This document shows, piece by piece, positions 1-8,863 of a stretch of 41,157 nucleotides of DNA; positions within the stretch are counted from its first letter, which is position 1, and each line of letters starts with the position of its first letter. The notes under the pieces are model-generated. The model did not search any database and was not told the DNA's origin. It was given only the letters and a program-made list of their open reading frames with translations. Both the position numbers and the translations under genes were made by a program. The stretch covers positions 1-41,157 of the forward strand of contig NZ_JADEVV010000038.1 in NCBI RefSeq assembly GCF_015207985.1, in the 5' to 3' direction. The DNA comes from Synechocystis salina LEGE 00031 (GTDB lineage: Bacteria > Cyanobacteriota > Cyanobacteriia > Cyanobacteriales > Microcystaceae).

Positions 1-58
1 CACCACCTTCATAGGTCTTGACTATCCTTTCTCTTAGATCAACTGATAGAGCTGGCAT
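1..58 (-). CDS. IS630-type transposase, N-terminal fragment cut by window edge
   Basis: Reading leftward from an ATG at 58-56 gives MPALSVDLRERIVKTYEGG, running off the window. This resembles the start of IS630/Tc1-type transposases, whose first domain is a helix-turn-helix that binds the terminal inverted repeat. Only 19 residues are visible, so the catalytic DDE part and the intactness of the gene cannot be judged. About 50-70 bp upstream of the start should lie the element's inverted repeat. I see no second copy in the window to define it. Family assignment is by recall of the N-terminal pattern. Confidence 0.6.
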   Translation of the reverse strand, partial: MPALSVDLRERIVKTYEGG

Positions 59-267
59 TTTACTTTTCGATGAACTCCCCTGAATATTTGTCCCTCATTG
101 TACCACCTCGTCATAGAATCCGCCGTAAAATAACAAAAACATCATCAACTAAGCTCGGCTTTATCCATTCAGGGAGCATAGCAAAATAGATGAATCCAAG
201 TATCAAACAATTGGGGGGAAATTTTTACTACATGGGTGTTTCCGGGGGATGTGGGAAAAGTCTGAAA

Positions 268-1123
268 TCACCAAAACTGTCGCCGAACCAAGGCCAGAGC
301 ATCGACAAAAGTAGGGTACTGCTTGGAGTACCAGGTGGCTTGAGGAAAAATCCAGGGAGAGTCTGACTGAGAGTGGTGAGCAAAGACGGTCACAAGGTCA
401 AACAACGCTAACAGAGCCGGAGTGGTGCAGAGTATGGCTTTATCGGACCACTGCCTCTGAGTTTGAATGCCAAGATGTGCCCGAGCCTCCTCAAAAGTAA
501 CCTCCACCTGCCAGCGTTGTCGAAACCATTGGAGAATTTCTAAAGGGGTTATGTCTAAATCAGTGCAGAGTAGAGCTTGAGATTGATATTGTCCTTGAGG
601 AGCCCGGACTAATACCCAGCGAATGGGAACAGGGGGCATGCCCGTTTTGTACCAGACAGCGGTGTTAAAGGGTAGAGCCCAAGTACGCTGAGCCCAGGGA
701 ATTGGCACCAACAGCATTAAGCACAACCAACGTAGTCCACTTGCCTTGACAACATGGCTATCACTGGAGCGTACTGGGTCTCGATAGATGCCTCGTGCCG
801 CAATCCGTCTTCCCCAACGACGTTCTATCGTGTCGTCTAACCCCAGAAGTAGGGGACCATTGGGGGCGAACAAAGAGACCAGATATCTTGCCAGTATTTG
901 GCTGGCTTGGCGACTGGACCAGATGGCACGATTTAAGACCCGATGATAGCGTTGAAATTGTTTGTCTTGTAGCCAAACCCATCACCCACAAAATTGATGT
1001 CACCGTCCGCTTTCCTGGGGCAAGGATAGCTCATATCAGTAAGACTACGGCTGAGGACCACATTTGCCCAGAGAACAAGCATCGGAAAGCAAAAATCAGA
1101 GGTAAAAATGTCTGTGGTATCAT
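268..1123 (-). pseudogene. IS701-like (DDE) transposase, degenerate and internally deleted
   Basis: The coding trace starts near an ATG at 1123, hits an in-frame TGA at 1033-1031, changes frame at about 970-980, and then runs open to the stop at 268. The pieces align in order with one transposase family as I remember it: AILAPGKRTV, VMGL, QFQRYHRVLNRAIW, GLDDTIERRWG, ARGIYRDPVRSS, then EVTFEEARAHLG near the end. The junction ALPF-NTAVWY at about 663 joins the part before the central catalytic region directly to the C-terminal part. Roughly 130-150 residues, including the expected second catalytic Asp, are therefore missing. The first Asp (in GLDD) and the C-terminal Glu region remain. With one stop, one frameshift and one large deletion this copy cannot encode an active transposase. 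Confidence 0.8.
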
Positions 1124-1229
1124 TGCTTTCACGCCTCGATTCATTATTTAATCCGACCTTCCACCCATTTCTTTCCCTATGGATAAAGTCGAGCTTAGAG
1201 AAACCAGGGACTTTAACCAGTGTTTCAGC

Positions 1230-2918
1230 CTAATCAACTCCCAAATTGAGATAAATAGTGCTGTTACTAATGGAGGTGGAGCCAGGCTCTTGATTAATGG
1301 TCAGGGATCGTAAATTTTTAAACAGGGGTTTGAGGGACAACTCTAATACCCTCAGCACCGGCAGTTGTTGACTAAAAAATGGTTCTCCCCTTTGCCAATC
1401 GAGGTAAACGTAACTGTCATCGGGCAGAGTGGACAATGCCTGTTGAAATTCCGGTTGATCGGCCAAGGAAGGACTGGTTTGGTCTAACACTTGGGACAAG
1501 GCTTCGAGGGAACTAGCCAAAATCACCCGATCACCGACTCGGCAATGGACGCCCCTAACCTGAGTTTGTAGGCTGGTAATATTCCGCTTGGCCAGGGTTT
1601 GGAGACTAGTCCAAGCCAATATCCGTTGTCCCTGTAGATCCAAAGTTGATAATTGGTAACCAGCGGCGATTGCCAATTGATCTAAGTGTTCTAAAGCTAA
1701 GTCAGTGGTGGCGGCATCTCTGTCCCGAGCGGCAAAGACCCAATCACTTTGGCTGGGATTAGTTTTGGGCAAAAAGATTAATTGATAATCGCTCTGCACC
1801 CAAGGAAAAATATCAGTGGCTAAATCCAAACCTAGGGGCTGTTGCCAATCATTAACTAACTTGCTCAATGCCTGTTGGAGGGGACTATGGGGGGCTAAGC
1901 CAGTGGCCAACTGTTGCCATTGTTGAGCTAGGTTTTGCCCATTAATGACTAAGCTACTGCTGGGGGGAAGATTAACTAAATCAGTCGCGACAGAAGAGCC
2001 ATTGGCTGTTTCCGGCTCTGCTCCCCCCCTTGGTACCCCCGTTAAAGCACTGTGGGCCACCAATCCCTGGGCTTGGAGAGACAAGGCCACCGTTAAGGTT
2101 TGCTCGATCGCCGTTTGGTCAGAATTTTTCTCTATGGCCGGTCGCTGGCCAAGCCAAGCAGAAAGGGCGGGAAAATTAGCATAAACTATGCCCAACTTTG
2201 GTTCGCTCAAACTAGCTAGGGCCTGTTGGTAAGTTTCGGTTTGGGCCAAGCTCAGGGAAGGGGCCTGCAAGCTATTCAATGCCTGGCGCAAAACCTGGGG
2301 ATGATTGGCAAAGAGGACATAGTCTCCCACCACTGCACTGGCCAGTAAATTGCCGTTGGGCACCGGGCTAACGGGGTGTTTATAGGTAATCTTGACTCCC
2401 TGGTAACGGTCAAATACCAGATCCGTATCTCCGGCGATCGCCGCAGTGGCGTAGGACAGTTGCAAAAATTCCCGACTCAGTTCTGGATCTTGGCTGTGAA
2501 CCACCAATAGATACCCTGGTTGAGCCCCATTGGCCCCATTGTGGTCGTAATCTAAATCGGTCACCGCCAGGGTAACTTCCTCCCCCAACCAGGGCTTCAC
2601 TTCTTTGCGATAATCCAGCCCCGTTTTAGCCAGTAAACTCTGCTCCAAATCCGCCAACTCCCGATGGGATCGACGCCGCCGCCCAGGATTAACTGCCAAT
2701 TGGGTAAAGGCCTCCAGGCGATCGGGATTGACCAGCAAAGACACCATAATTGGTGATTGGCCAGGAATTAACCCTGGGGCCATGGGGCCACGGTTCACCC
2801 CTCCCTGGGTCAAATTAAGGGGGCTATGGCCGAGCACCAGGGCAGTGCCCCAGCCGGCTAAAGTCAATAAGAAGATTGCAACGGCGGCCAGTAGAACGAA
2901 AAAAGAACGGGGTTTCAC
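1230..2918 (-). CDS. DUF3352 domain protein, membrane-anchored
   Basis: This 562-residue protein begins with a GTG codon. Residues 7-30 form a hydrophobic anchor or uncleaved signal sequence (FFVLLAAVAIFLLTLAGWG), so the body probably lies in the periplasm. The rest resembles the cyanobacterial DUF3352 family: the region around residues 85-125 (RRRSHRELADLEQSLLAKTG, then EVTLAVTDLD) and the later repeated pattern of DRDAATTDLALEHL. No catalytic motif is visible and the function of the family is unknown to me. The gene stands alone, with 311 bp to scpB's end upstream and transposon debris downstream. A start further upstream is not supported because there is no in-frame ATG close by. Confidence 0.8.
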   Translation of the reverse strand: MKPRSFFVLLAAVAIFLLTLAGWGTALVLGHSPLNLTQGGVNRGPMAPGLIPGQSPIMVSLLVNPDRLEAFTQLAVNPGRRRRSHRELADLEQSLLAKTGLDYRKEVKPWLGEEVTLAVTDLDYDHNGANGAQPGYLLVVHSQDPELSREFLQLSYATAAIAGDTDLVFDRYQGVKITYKHPVSPVPNGNLLASAVVGDYVLFANHPQVLRQALNSLQAPSLSLAQTETYQQALASLSEPKLGIVYANFPALSAWLGQRPAIEKNSDQTAIEQTLTVALSLQAQGLVAHSALTGVPRGGAEPETANGSSVATDLVNLPPSSSLVINGQNLAQQWQQLATGLAPHSPLQQALSKLVNDWQQPLGLDLATDIFPWVQSDYQLIFLPKTNPSQSDWVFAARDRDAATTDLALEHLDQLAIAAGYQLSTLDLQGQRILAWTSLQTLAKRNITSLQTQVRGVHCRVGDRVILASSLEALSQVLDQTSPSLADQPEFQQALSTLPDDSYVYLDWQRGEPFFSQQLPVLRVLELSLKPLFKNLRSLTINQEPGSTSISNSTIYLNLGVD

Positions 2919-3184
2919 AACGGACTGATACCCTCTTGCGACAATTCCTTCCCATTATCGGGGCTGTCGGCGGCCTTGCCCGATCTTTTTAGCTGTTTGA
3001 GCGGGAAAAATCGCTAAATAAAACCGGTTGTGAAAACCTCCCCGAAGCCGGTTCAGCAAAGTTGGCTTCCTGCTTATAGCTTCCTGCCAGAGTTTCTGTC
3101 GCAGGGGTCTTCATTGGCAACTACGGGATCAGTCGATCCGGATCAGGCACAACACTGGTTTTTGGATATGGAATATTCACTTTT

Positions 3185-3676
3185 TTACTTATTTGAATTT
3201 TTTTCAGCAAAATCCGCTGGTAAACGATCAATTTCAAAGTATTGGTGAAACTTGTCGGTGATCTCCAACCAATAGGATCTCCCTTCCGTTTGCTTTCTTT
3301 TACGAACAAAACCCGCTTCCACCAATTCCTGCACCTGTTGGTAGGCCCCACTGCCCCGTAGTTCGATCAATTCTGTTTGCAGTAGGGGGGATTTCATGGC
3401 GATCGCCGCCAGGGTACGGAGGCTAGCGGTGCTGAGGTCGGCGGGGACAAAATCTTGGATCAAATGTTGAAAGGCGGCCCGCAGTTGCAGGCTGTAACCC
3501 TGGTTTGTTTCGATAATTTCCAGGGCACTGTCCCGGTGGGCATAGTCCTCCATCAACTCCATCAGGGCATCCTCCACTAAAGGCCTTTCCTGGCCACTAA
3601 TGCTGACCAAATCGGCGATCGCCACCGGTTTAGCCTGGAGATAAAGGATCGCTTCAATGGTGGTGGCAAGACGCAT
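3185..3676 (-). CDS. scpB: Segregation and condensation protein B
   Basis: ScpB forms the dimeric winged-helix subunit that binds ScpA and, with it, closes the SMC ring in bacterial chromosome condensation and segregation. The 163-residue product starts at ATG 3676 with RLATTIEAILYLQAKPVAIADL, the usual ScpB opening helix. The family core follows at about residues 80-145: STASLRTLAAIAMKSPLLQTELIELRGSGAYQQVQELVEAGFV, where family members have a conserved Ile-Glu-x-Ile-Arg-Gly segment. Two winged-helix domains fit the length. It lies 33 bp downstream of the stop-side of no other same-operon partner: the small exported gene ends at 3710, so co-transcription with it is possible. scpA is not in the window. 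Confidence 0.9.
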   Translation of the reverse strand: MRLATTIEAILYLQAKPVAIADLVSISGQERPLVEDALMELMEDYAHRDSALEIIETNQGYSLQLRAAFQHLIQDFVPADLSTASLRTLAAIAMKSPLLQTELIELRGSGAYQQVQELVEAGFVRKRKQTEGRSYWLEITDKFHQYFEIDRLPADFAEKNSNK

Positions 3677-3709
3677 TGGACAAGGAGAAGTATTTGGGGG
3701 AAGAGAACA

Positions 3710-4024
3710 TCAGCGGCCAATTAGCTTCATGGCTTGGCCAGGGCATTGCTTCACCACTTCGGGGCGCAACTTTTGGCGCACATTGTCAGCATTCAACAAA
3801 TCTCTACTACCCACTTCCGTAATCAAATAGGCCCTAGCAGCATCCCTAGCCACATCGGGGGATTTCCCTTCACCGAGAGCTTGGCAGATTAGTCTGGCCG
3901 CCGTTTGTATCTGAGCTTGGGTTGGTTCCGCGGCCATGGCTGAAAAAGTGGGACTAAGGACAAGGGGAGCGACAACAGTTAAACCAAGGGATGTCAATGC
4001 CCCAAGGCGAGATCGATTGCCCAT
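3710..4024 (-). CDS. Small exported hypothetical protein
   Basis: From the ATG at 4024 the product has 104 residues: MGNRSRLG, a hydrophobic stretch ALTSLGLTVVAPLVLSPTF, and a likely signal-peptidase site at AMA-AEP near residue 32. The mature part is about 72 residues and carries one Cys pair candidate (C in LICQAL and C in VKQCPGQ). I choose this start because GAGG lies 5 bp before it. The frame is open to an upstream ATG at 4084, which would overlap the mscS gene by 8 bp and would bury the signal peptide 20 residues in. No family is recognised. It follows the MscS gene closely on the same strand and may be co-transcribed with it. Confidence 0.65.
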   Translation of the reverse strand: MGNRSRLGALTSLGLTVVAPLVLSPTFSAMAAEPTQAQIQTAARLICQALGEGKSPDVARDAARAYLITEVGSRDLLNADNVRQKLRPEVVKQCPGQAMKLIGR

Positions 4025-4076
4025 AATAACCTCAGAAATAGTTGGGAAAACTCGTCCATCCGTGGCCATCAAGCCC

Positions 4077-5516
4077 CTAACCAAATAGCCGCTGGAGACG
4101 CTTACGCACCCAGTTCATAATATTACTATCTTCTTCCTCCAAAGCAAGGAGGCCCTTGGTAGCCAGTTCTTCTTTGCGGCGCATTAACTCCCCTTGGTGT
4201 TCCCCCAAAGCATTGATAATGGCTTCACGGAAATCAGGGTTAGTTTGTAGTAACTGTTCAAATTGGGGAAACCGCACCACAAACAAGAGGCATTTTTCCT
4301 TGGCTTTGACCGAGGCGGTGCGGGGAATGCCCAACATCAAGGCTAACTCACCAAAGAAACTACCGGGGCCCAAGCTGGCCAGCACCCGGCCTAACTTGTC
4401 GGTGTACACTTCCACCAGCCCGGAAATGACAATGTAAAAACCGTCGGCGGGCTCCTGTTCCCGAAAGAGCACTTCCTCTGGTTTGAGGGATTGCAACTGC
4501 CCAATTTCCACCAACTGGCGAATTTCCAACTCGTTTAAACTACCAAAGTAATCGCTGGATTTTAAGACTTGACTGAGGGAAATCATTGGCTCTTGTTTCC
4601 CCTGGTCAGACGGAATTGGTAAATCTAAATCTGGCCGCAGATATTTGGCGATCGCCTCGGGATTTTTTAGCCACAGTTCCCGTTGGGGCCAGGGAATGCC
4701 AATGCCATTACGCTTAAAGTAAAAACAGATGGTGTAGCGCAGGGCACTGAGAATTTCCGGGTGCTGGCCCATGTATCTTTCCTCAATCCAAACCCAGAGC
4801 TCAAATTCCAAGGCATTATCGCCAAAATTCTGGAAAATAACCTGGGCCGGGGGAGTTTTGACCACGCAGGCTTGGCTATAGGCACACATCAACAGGGTTT
4901 CTGTCACCAATACCGGCTCCGTGCCGTAGGCTACCCCCACAGATACGGTCAAACGCACCGTTTCCGTTTCGTAGTGATAGTTAATCACCTGATTTTCGAT
5001 CAGTAGACTACTGGGCAAAATCACCTTGGAACCATCCTTGAGTCCCACCACCACCGCCCTGGTGGACACTTCCCGCACATAGCCCTGGATGTTTTGGAAA
5101 CGGATGTAATCACCAATTTTCACCTTCTGTTCTACTAGTAGGGTTACCCCACTGACAAAATTACGGGTGACATTTTGCAGGCCTAAACCAATCCCTAGCC
5201 CCAGGGTGCCCCCCACCACCGTGAGGGAAGATAGGTTAACGCCACTAGTTTGGAGCATGGCAATAAACAAAAAAGAACCCATGCCATAGCTCAACAGATT
5301 GGCCACAATGTAGCGGATGCCTTGCTCATAGATAAAACGCCGCAGAATAATGCCCCGCAGAACCCGGTTGAGGTAGTGGGTTAAAACGAATATGGCCAGG
5401 GCCGATAGGACTAACTGGAACAAGTCCAACAGGGAAAGTTGGGTGCGCCCAAAATTCAGAGTGGTGGCGTCGAGGGTATCAAAAATTTTGGAGAAAGCAA
5501 TGGCAACAAAGGGCAT
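4077..5516 (-). CDS. MscS-family channel with C-terminal cyclic-nucleotide-binding domain
   Basis: The 479-residue protein has transmembrane segments at about residues 27-45 and 68-88 and a pore-lining helix from about 95 to 125 with the small-residue pattern VVGGTLGLGIGLGLQNV typical of MscS TM3. The cytoplasmic beta domain follows (VKIGDYIRFQNIQGYVREVSTRAVVV, residues 132-157). Residues 315-440 form a CAP-type cyclic-nucleotide-binding domain. Its phosphate-binding cassette is GSFFGELALMLGIPRTASV (385-403), with the Glu and Arg expected to bind cAMP or cGMP. This is the architecture of the bacterial cyclic-nucleotide-gated (bCNG) branch of the MscS superfamily, in which ligand rather than tension is thought to gate the channel. 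The C-terminus (440-479) is charged and helical. Confidence 0.88.
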   Translation of the reverse strand: MPFVAIAFSKIFDTLDATTLNFGRTQLSLLDLFQLVLSALAIFVLTHYLNRVLRGIILRRFIYEQGIRYIVANLLSYGMGSFLFIAMLQTSGVNLSSLTVVGGTLGLGIGLGLQNVTRNFVSGVTLLVEQKVKIGDYIRFQNIQGYVREVSTRAVVVGLKDGSKVILPSSLLIENQVINYHYETETVRLTVSVGVAYGTEPVLVTETLLMCAYSQACVVKTPPAQVIFQNFGDNALEFELWVWIEERYMGQHPEILSALRYTICFYFKRNGIGIPWPQRELWLKNPEAIAKYLRPDLDLPIPSDQGKQEPMISLSQVLKSSDYFGSLNELEIRQLVEIGQLQSLKPEEVLFREQEPADGFYIVISGLVEVYTDKLGRVLASLGPGSFFGELALMLGIPRTASVKAKEKCLLFVVRFPQFEQLLQTNPDFREAIINALGEHQGELMRRKEELATKGLLALEEEDSNIMNWVRKRLQRLFG

Positions 5517-5820
5517 GAAAATTCCATGAAAGTTGACAAAGGCAAGTTCCCGTGGGGACAGCCATAAATATTTGGCAAATTGACGACAAATCCGCTGGTT
5601 AGACCTAGTTTTCCCGATTAATCTATCTCTGGATAGACGCGGAAAAAGACTTGAAAGTCGAAAGTAAAGGAAGGCATGGGCTGAAATTCGCCATAATTTA
5701 ACTTAGTTAGCTAAATTACGGAACTAACAGCTATTTCCTCTTGAAGGCTAACCATTGCTTCTAATAAATACCTAAGCGATCATTTCCCCTTCTCCTCTCC
5801 TTTCCCATCCACCCTACTCT
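5517..5820. other. Intergenic region between divergent mscS-like gene and remA
   Basis: These 304 bp hold the promoters of two divergent genes. The stretch 5690-5730 is AT-rich and contains the 8-bp palindrome TTAGCTAA at 5707-5714. I cannot place a -35/-10 pair with confidence and see no gene or RNA structure. The remA ATG at 5821 has no clear Shine-Dalgarno sequence. Confidence 0.4.
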
Positions 5821-6090
5821 ATGGAAATTCAACTCATCAACATTGGCTTTGGCAACATCGTTTCTGGCAATCGGGTTGTTGCCATTGTCAGTCCGGAATC
5901 GGCCCCCATTAAAAGGATTATCAGCGATGCCAAAGAACGTAGTCAGTTGATTGATGCCACCTACGGCCGGCGCACTAGGGCTGTGATCATTATGGACTCT
6001 AATCAAGTAATTCTCTCGGCTATTCAACCAGAAACTGTGGCTAACCGTTTTGTGGTGGATAAGGATTTTAAAGAAAACGCGAAAAAGTAA
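5821..6090 (+). CDS. remA: RemA-like DNA-binding regulatory protein (DUF370)
   Basis: This 89-residue protein opens with [31 protein letters not shown], the characteristic start of the RemA/DUF370 family, and carries [28 protein letters not shown]. In Bacillus subtilis RemA is an oligomeric DNA-binding activator of biofilm-matrix genes. The role in cyanobacteria is not established to my knowledge. In many bacteria remA lies just before gmk (guanylate kinase). Here the next gene is convergent pgeF, so that link is lost. The gene stands alone with its promoter in the preceding divergent region. The first ATG is used; no alternative start fits. Confidence 0.88.
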
Positions 6091-6274
6091 CCCGCTGATT
6101 TGCCGAACTCCTGCGGTAATTTTGGCCAGCCCCCAACTCCGTTTAAAAGGGGGTGATGCTATCGGAAAGGGGATCGAAATATTTATCGATCCTAGCTTGA
6201 CGAATATCCCCTCTAAGCCCTGGCAAAGAAGGAAATTGAGATTGGATGTTAGTCAACGCTATTTTGTCTCCACG

Positions 6275-7069
6275 TCAGCGGCTGACAATGCCCGACCATT
6301 GCACTTCTTTGGTGTGGGTACGGCGATAGGAGAAAAAAAGTTCTTCCATTTGGAAGGTGCAGTGGGGGGCCACCGCAATTTGTTCTGGGGCCAAACCTAA
6401 ATCCAACAGTTGCAACTCATTAATACGGCGCACATCGAGGCGACATTTTTCTGGTTGTCCATCGGGCAATACCGGCGGATTGGCCATGGTGGATAAATAA
6501 TCCCATTGCTGTGCTTCTGTGGTTAACCTTTGCACCGCAGGCACACTCTGACCCACTTCCAAGGCCACCCAGGGGTCCACTTGGTAGACCTCTCCGGCGA
6601 TCGCCGGCCCAAGGGCAATGCGTAAATCCCTTAAATCACTACCTAGGGCGAGAAACCTGTCGATGGTTTTGGGCACAATTCTGGCTTTGGTACCCCGCCA
6701 GCCCGCATGAACCGCCGCCACCCGTTTACTAGTCAAATCACCGATCAACACCGGAGTACAGTCCGCACTGGCCACCCAGACCCCCTGGTGGGGAGCGTCA
6801 CTAATCACGCCATCGGCTGGGGGATGAACACTATCAGGGGCGGGGGGTGTTTGACTAATTTCCGTCGCCGTTAGGGCCACGTCCCCATGCACTTGTTTGA
6901 CCCGCAACGCTTTTCCTTGGGAGTCAAGATAATTGATTAGTACTTCGGGTAGCTGGGGATAGAAGGCCCTAGTGAAAAAGCCATGGGACCAAGGATCCAA
7001 CAAAGCACAGGTGAGATAGGGTGAACCCTTGATGTTTTGCCATCCCCAGAGATTGTCCCCCATTGTCAT
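6275..7069 (-). CDS. pgeF: PgeF/YfiH family purine nucleoside phosphorylase-like (laccase-domain) protein
   Basis: The product (264 residues from ATG 7069) has the three zinc-ligand motifs of the DUF152/LACC1 family: KQVHGD (His), SADCTPVL (Cys) and AAVHAGWRGT (His). It ends with the conserved FHCT-like segment, here PHCTFQMEELFFSYRRT. Members were once called polyphenol oxidases; bacterial YfiH/PgeF is described as a peptidoglycan editing factor and related enzymes act on purine nucleosides, so the exact substrate here is open. The open frame begins at a TTG (7081), but ATG codons at 7069 and 7063 are better starts. The gene converges with remA and ends 184 bp from it. Confidence 0.88.
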   Translation of the reverse strand: MTMGDNLWGWQNIKGSPYLTCALLDPWSHGFFTRAFYPQLPEVLINYLDSQGKALRVKQVHGDVALTATEISQTPPAPDSVHPPADGVISDAPHQGVWVASADCTPVLIGDLTSKRVAAVHAGWRGTKARIVPKTIDRFLALGSDLRDLRIALGPAIAGEVYQVDPWVALEVGQSVPAVQRLTTEAQQWDYLSTMANPPVLPDGQPEKCRLDVRRINELQLLDLGLAPEQIAVAPHCTFQMEELFFSYRRTHTKEVQWSGIVSR

Positions 7070-7245
7070 CGGTCTAGCCAAAAAAGTTGTGATGTTTGAG
7101 TGGTTTTAATTTCGACGGCGGATCGGAAGTGGTGGAGGTTTCCGCCCTAATTTGTTGGCTCAAAAGCCTATTCTTAGTGCCCATAACCTAATTTCACCTG
7201 GTCATCCTAGCATGGCCTAAGTTTTCCGTAAATCCGTTGATCCCC

Positions 7246-8100
7246 CTAATTAAGTCGGGGGAAACGTAAATTGAGCAGAATTGATTGGATATAGTTCAAA
7301 AAGCTATTGGCCTGGCGGGCCTGGAGCCAAATTTTCCCCTGGCCGGTGAAGCGGCACAGTCGGCCCTTACCGCCCCACACATCCCCCCGTAGGCGATCGG
7401 TAGCTAGCCCTTCCTGTTTAGTCATTTCGTAATCCAGGGTATCTTCAAATGCAACAATATAATCAGGGTTATAGGCCAGGTTGCCATCGATGGAAATCTC
7501 CACCAAACCACCGTAGAGGCTAAACCACAAATCCCCCTGTCCGACTAAACGCAATAAAAAACTCTCGCTATCGTTATAAAAATGCTTCATGCTGGCGAAA
7601 TTAGTGTCAATTTTCACCGTTGGTTGACAAGCGAGGAAATTATCTGCCCGCAAATAAATCCCCTTTTCTATAGTTAAAAAGTGATGGCAAATATCCCCTG
7701 GTAGAGCCGGTGCCAATTGGAGGTGACCAACGTTTTGTTCCGCCGTAAATTGATTGAGAAATAGGGCATCCGTACCGAGAGCTTTGCGTAAAATATCCAG
7801 TAGCCCTCCCCGTAATTTGTTAACGAAGAGAATATAACGGTCCATGGTGGTGACTACGTTGGCATCGACAAAGACAATTTGCCCGGGCTTTATAGTCAGC
7901 TCCAGGGTAGCGTACAGGGCATGGCCATTAATACTGTAGGGAAGATTAAATTCATCATCCATGGGACGCCCTTGACTGTCCGCCCCTGCTTCCCGGGGAT
8001 GGGCAAAGAGATGCTGGGTGTAATCCTCTTCCAAATCCTCTTCAGGATCAATCTGTTCCAGACTTTGTTCGAGCTTTTCTAGGGATTCTTCTTCCATCAT
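7246..8100 (-). CDS. AIM24 family protein, longest of three tandem paralogues
   Basis: This 284-residue protein has a very acidic N-terminal extension (residues 1-35, EEESLEKLEQSLEQIDPEEDLEED), followed by an AIM24/TIGR00266-type beta-helix domain. Family features are GQIVFVDANVVTTMDRYI (where relatives read GE-x-hyd-x-x-x-x-G-x-hyd), YLRADNFLACQPTVKID, FLLRLVGQGDLWFSLYGGLVEI and the closing VAFEDTLDYEM. The domain is named after yeast mitochondrial Aim24; the bacterial members have no assigned reaction. It is the last gene of a three-gene run on the minus strand, 63 bp after its neighbour. It is the most diverged of the three. Confidence 0.83.
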   Translation of the reverse strand: MMEEESLEKLEQSLEQIDPEEDLEEDYTQHLFAHPREAGADSQGRPMDDEFNLPYSINGHALYATLELTIKPGQIVFVDANVVTTMDRYILFVNKLRGGLLDILRKALGTDALFLNQFTAEQNVGHLQLAPALPGDICHHFLTIEKGIYLRADNFLACQPTVKIDTNFASMKHFYNDSESFLLRLVGQGDLWFSLYGGLVEISIDGNLAYNPDYIVAFEDTLDYEMTKQEGLATDRLRGDVWGGKGRLCRFTGQGKIWLQARQANSFLNYIQSILLNLRFPRLN

Positions 8101-8163
8101 GGCGGGACAGGTTTTAGTTACAGGGCAATGGCATTAGTGGTTCCGACTTGTGATTTTACTGAT

Positions 8164-8844
8164 TTAGCGCAGTTTGAAGTTTTCCGGTTTGAGCTGGTGA
8201 CCCACTTCCTGGGCAAAACTGCGGGGACCATGGGTTTGGCAAAAAATTGTACCTGTGCCACTAAATTCATAGAGAATTTCTTGCTTGGGCACCAGACGTT
8301 TGGGCCATGGACGCAACTCCTGATATTGCTTGACTTTGAGGCTATTATCAAAGGCCACCACATGGTCAGAGTTGACAATTTGTTTGCCATTCACTTCCAG
8401 GGAATACATGGCCCCAAAGGAACTGATTAACACATCTCCAACGCCCACCAAACTTAGCCAGGAATAGGGTTCTTTTTTGGCGGCGGATTTGTAGCCCATG
8501 AAAATGTCCACCTTACCATCGGATGCCAGGTAGGAGCTCTGGCGCACAATTAATTTCCTGCCCCCCAGTTGATAGTGCCCCAGGTTGCCCACCAGCGCAG
8601 GGGCTAAGTAAATTTCGCCGCCATTTTCCCCGGCTTGATAATTGTTTAAAAACATGGTTTTAATTTGATTGCCCCGGCTGGTCTGTTTCCCTCCCCCATC
8701 GCTGGTGCGCCGCACGGAACTTTGCACCGAGATATCTTGACTCATGGCAATTAAAGAGCCATTCTGGGCCGCTAATTCTTCGTTGGCCTCCAGGATTACC
8801 CTGGCGATCGCCGTTTGGGGGGAATTGAGAAGTTTAATTTTCAT
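8164..8844 (-). CDS. AIM24 family protein
   Basis: The product is 226 residues long and is AIM24 domain throughout: an N-terminal AIARVILEANEELAAQNGSLIAMSQDI, a glycine-rich middle (NYQAGENGGEIYLAPALVGNLGHYQL), LIVRQSSYLASDGKVDIFMGYKSAAK, LVGVGDVLISSFGAMYSLEVNGKQIV and VAFDNSLKVKQYQE. This is the most canonical of the three neighbouring paralogues, all on one strand with short gaps (19 bp to the upstream gene, 63 bp to the downstream one), so they are probably one transcript. No signal peptide or membrane segment is visible, so a cytoplasmic location is likely. Function is unknown; relatives are linked to membrane and respiratory-complex organisation in yeast only. Confidence 0.85.
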   Translation of the reverse strand: MKIKLLNSPQTAIARVILEANEELAAQNGSLIAMSQDISVQSSVRRTSDGGGKQTSRGNQIKTMFLNNYQAGENGGEIYLAPALVGNLGHYQLGGRKLIVRQSSYLASDGKVDIFMGYKSAAKKEPYSWLSLVGVGDVLISSFGAMYSLEVNGKQIVNSDHVVAFDNSLKVKQYQELRPWPKRLVPKQEILYEFSGTGTIFCQTHGPRSFAQEVGHQLKPENFKLR

Positions 8845-8863
8845 AGGGCAGGCAGGGGAAAAA

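Noticed and set aside
795-1151. Open frame of 118 codons on the plus strand
   Set aside because: It is antisense to the transposase remnant; the minus strand carries recognisable transposase motifs across the same bases.
3030-3248. Plus-strand open frame between the DUF3352 gene and scpB
   Set aside because: It overlaps the scpB 3' end antisense, has no recognisable sequence and no ribosome binding site.
6050-6400. Plus-strand open frame between remA and pgeF
   Set aside because: It overlaps remA and the pgeF C-terminus, has no family resemblance and low coding character.
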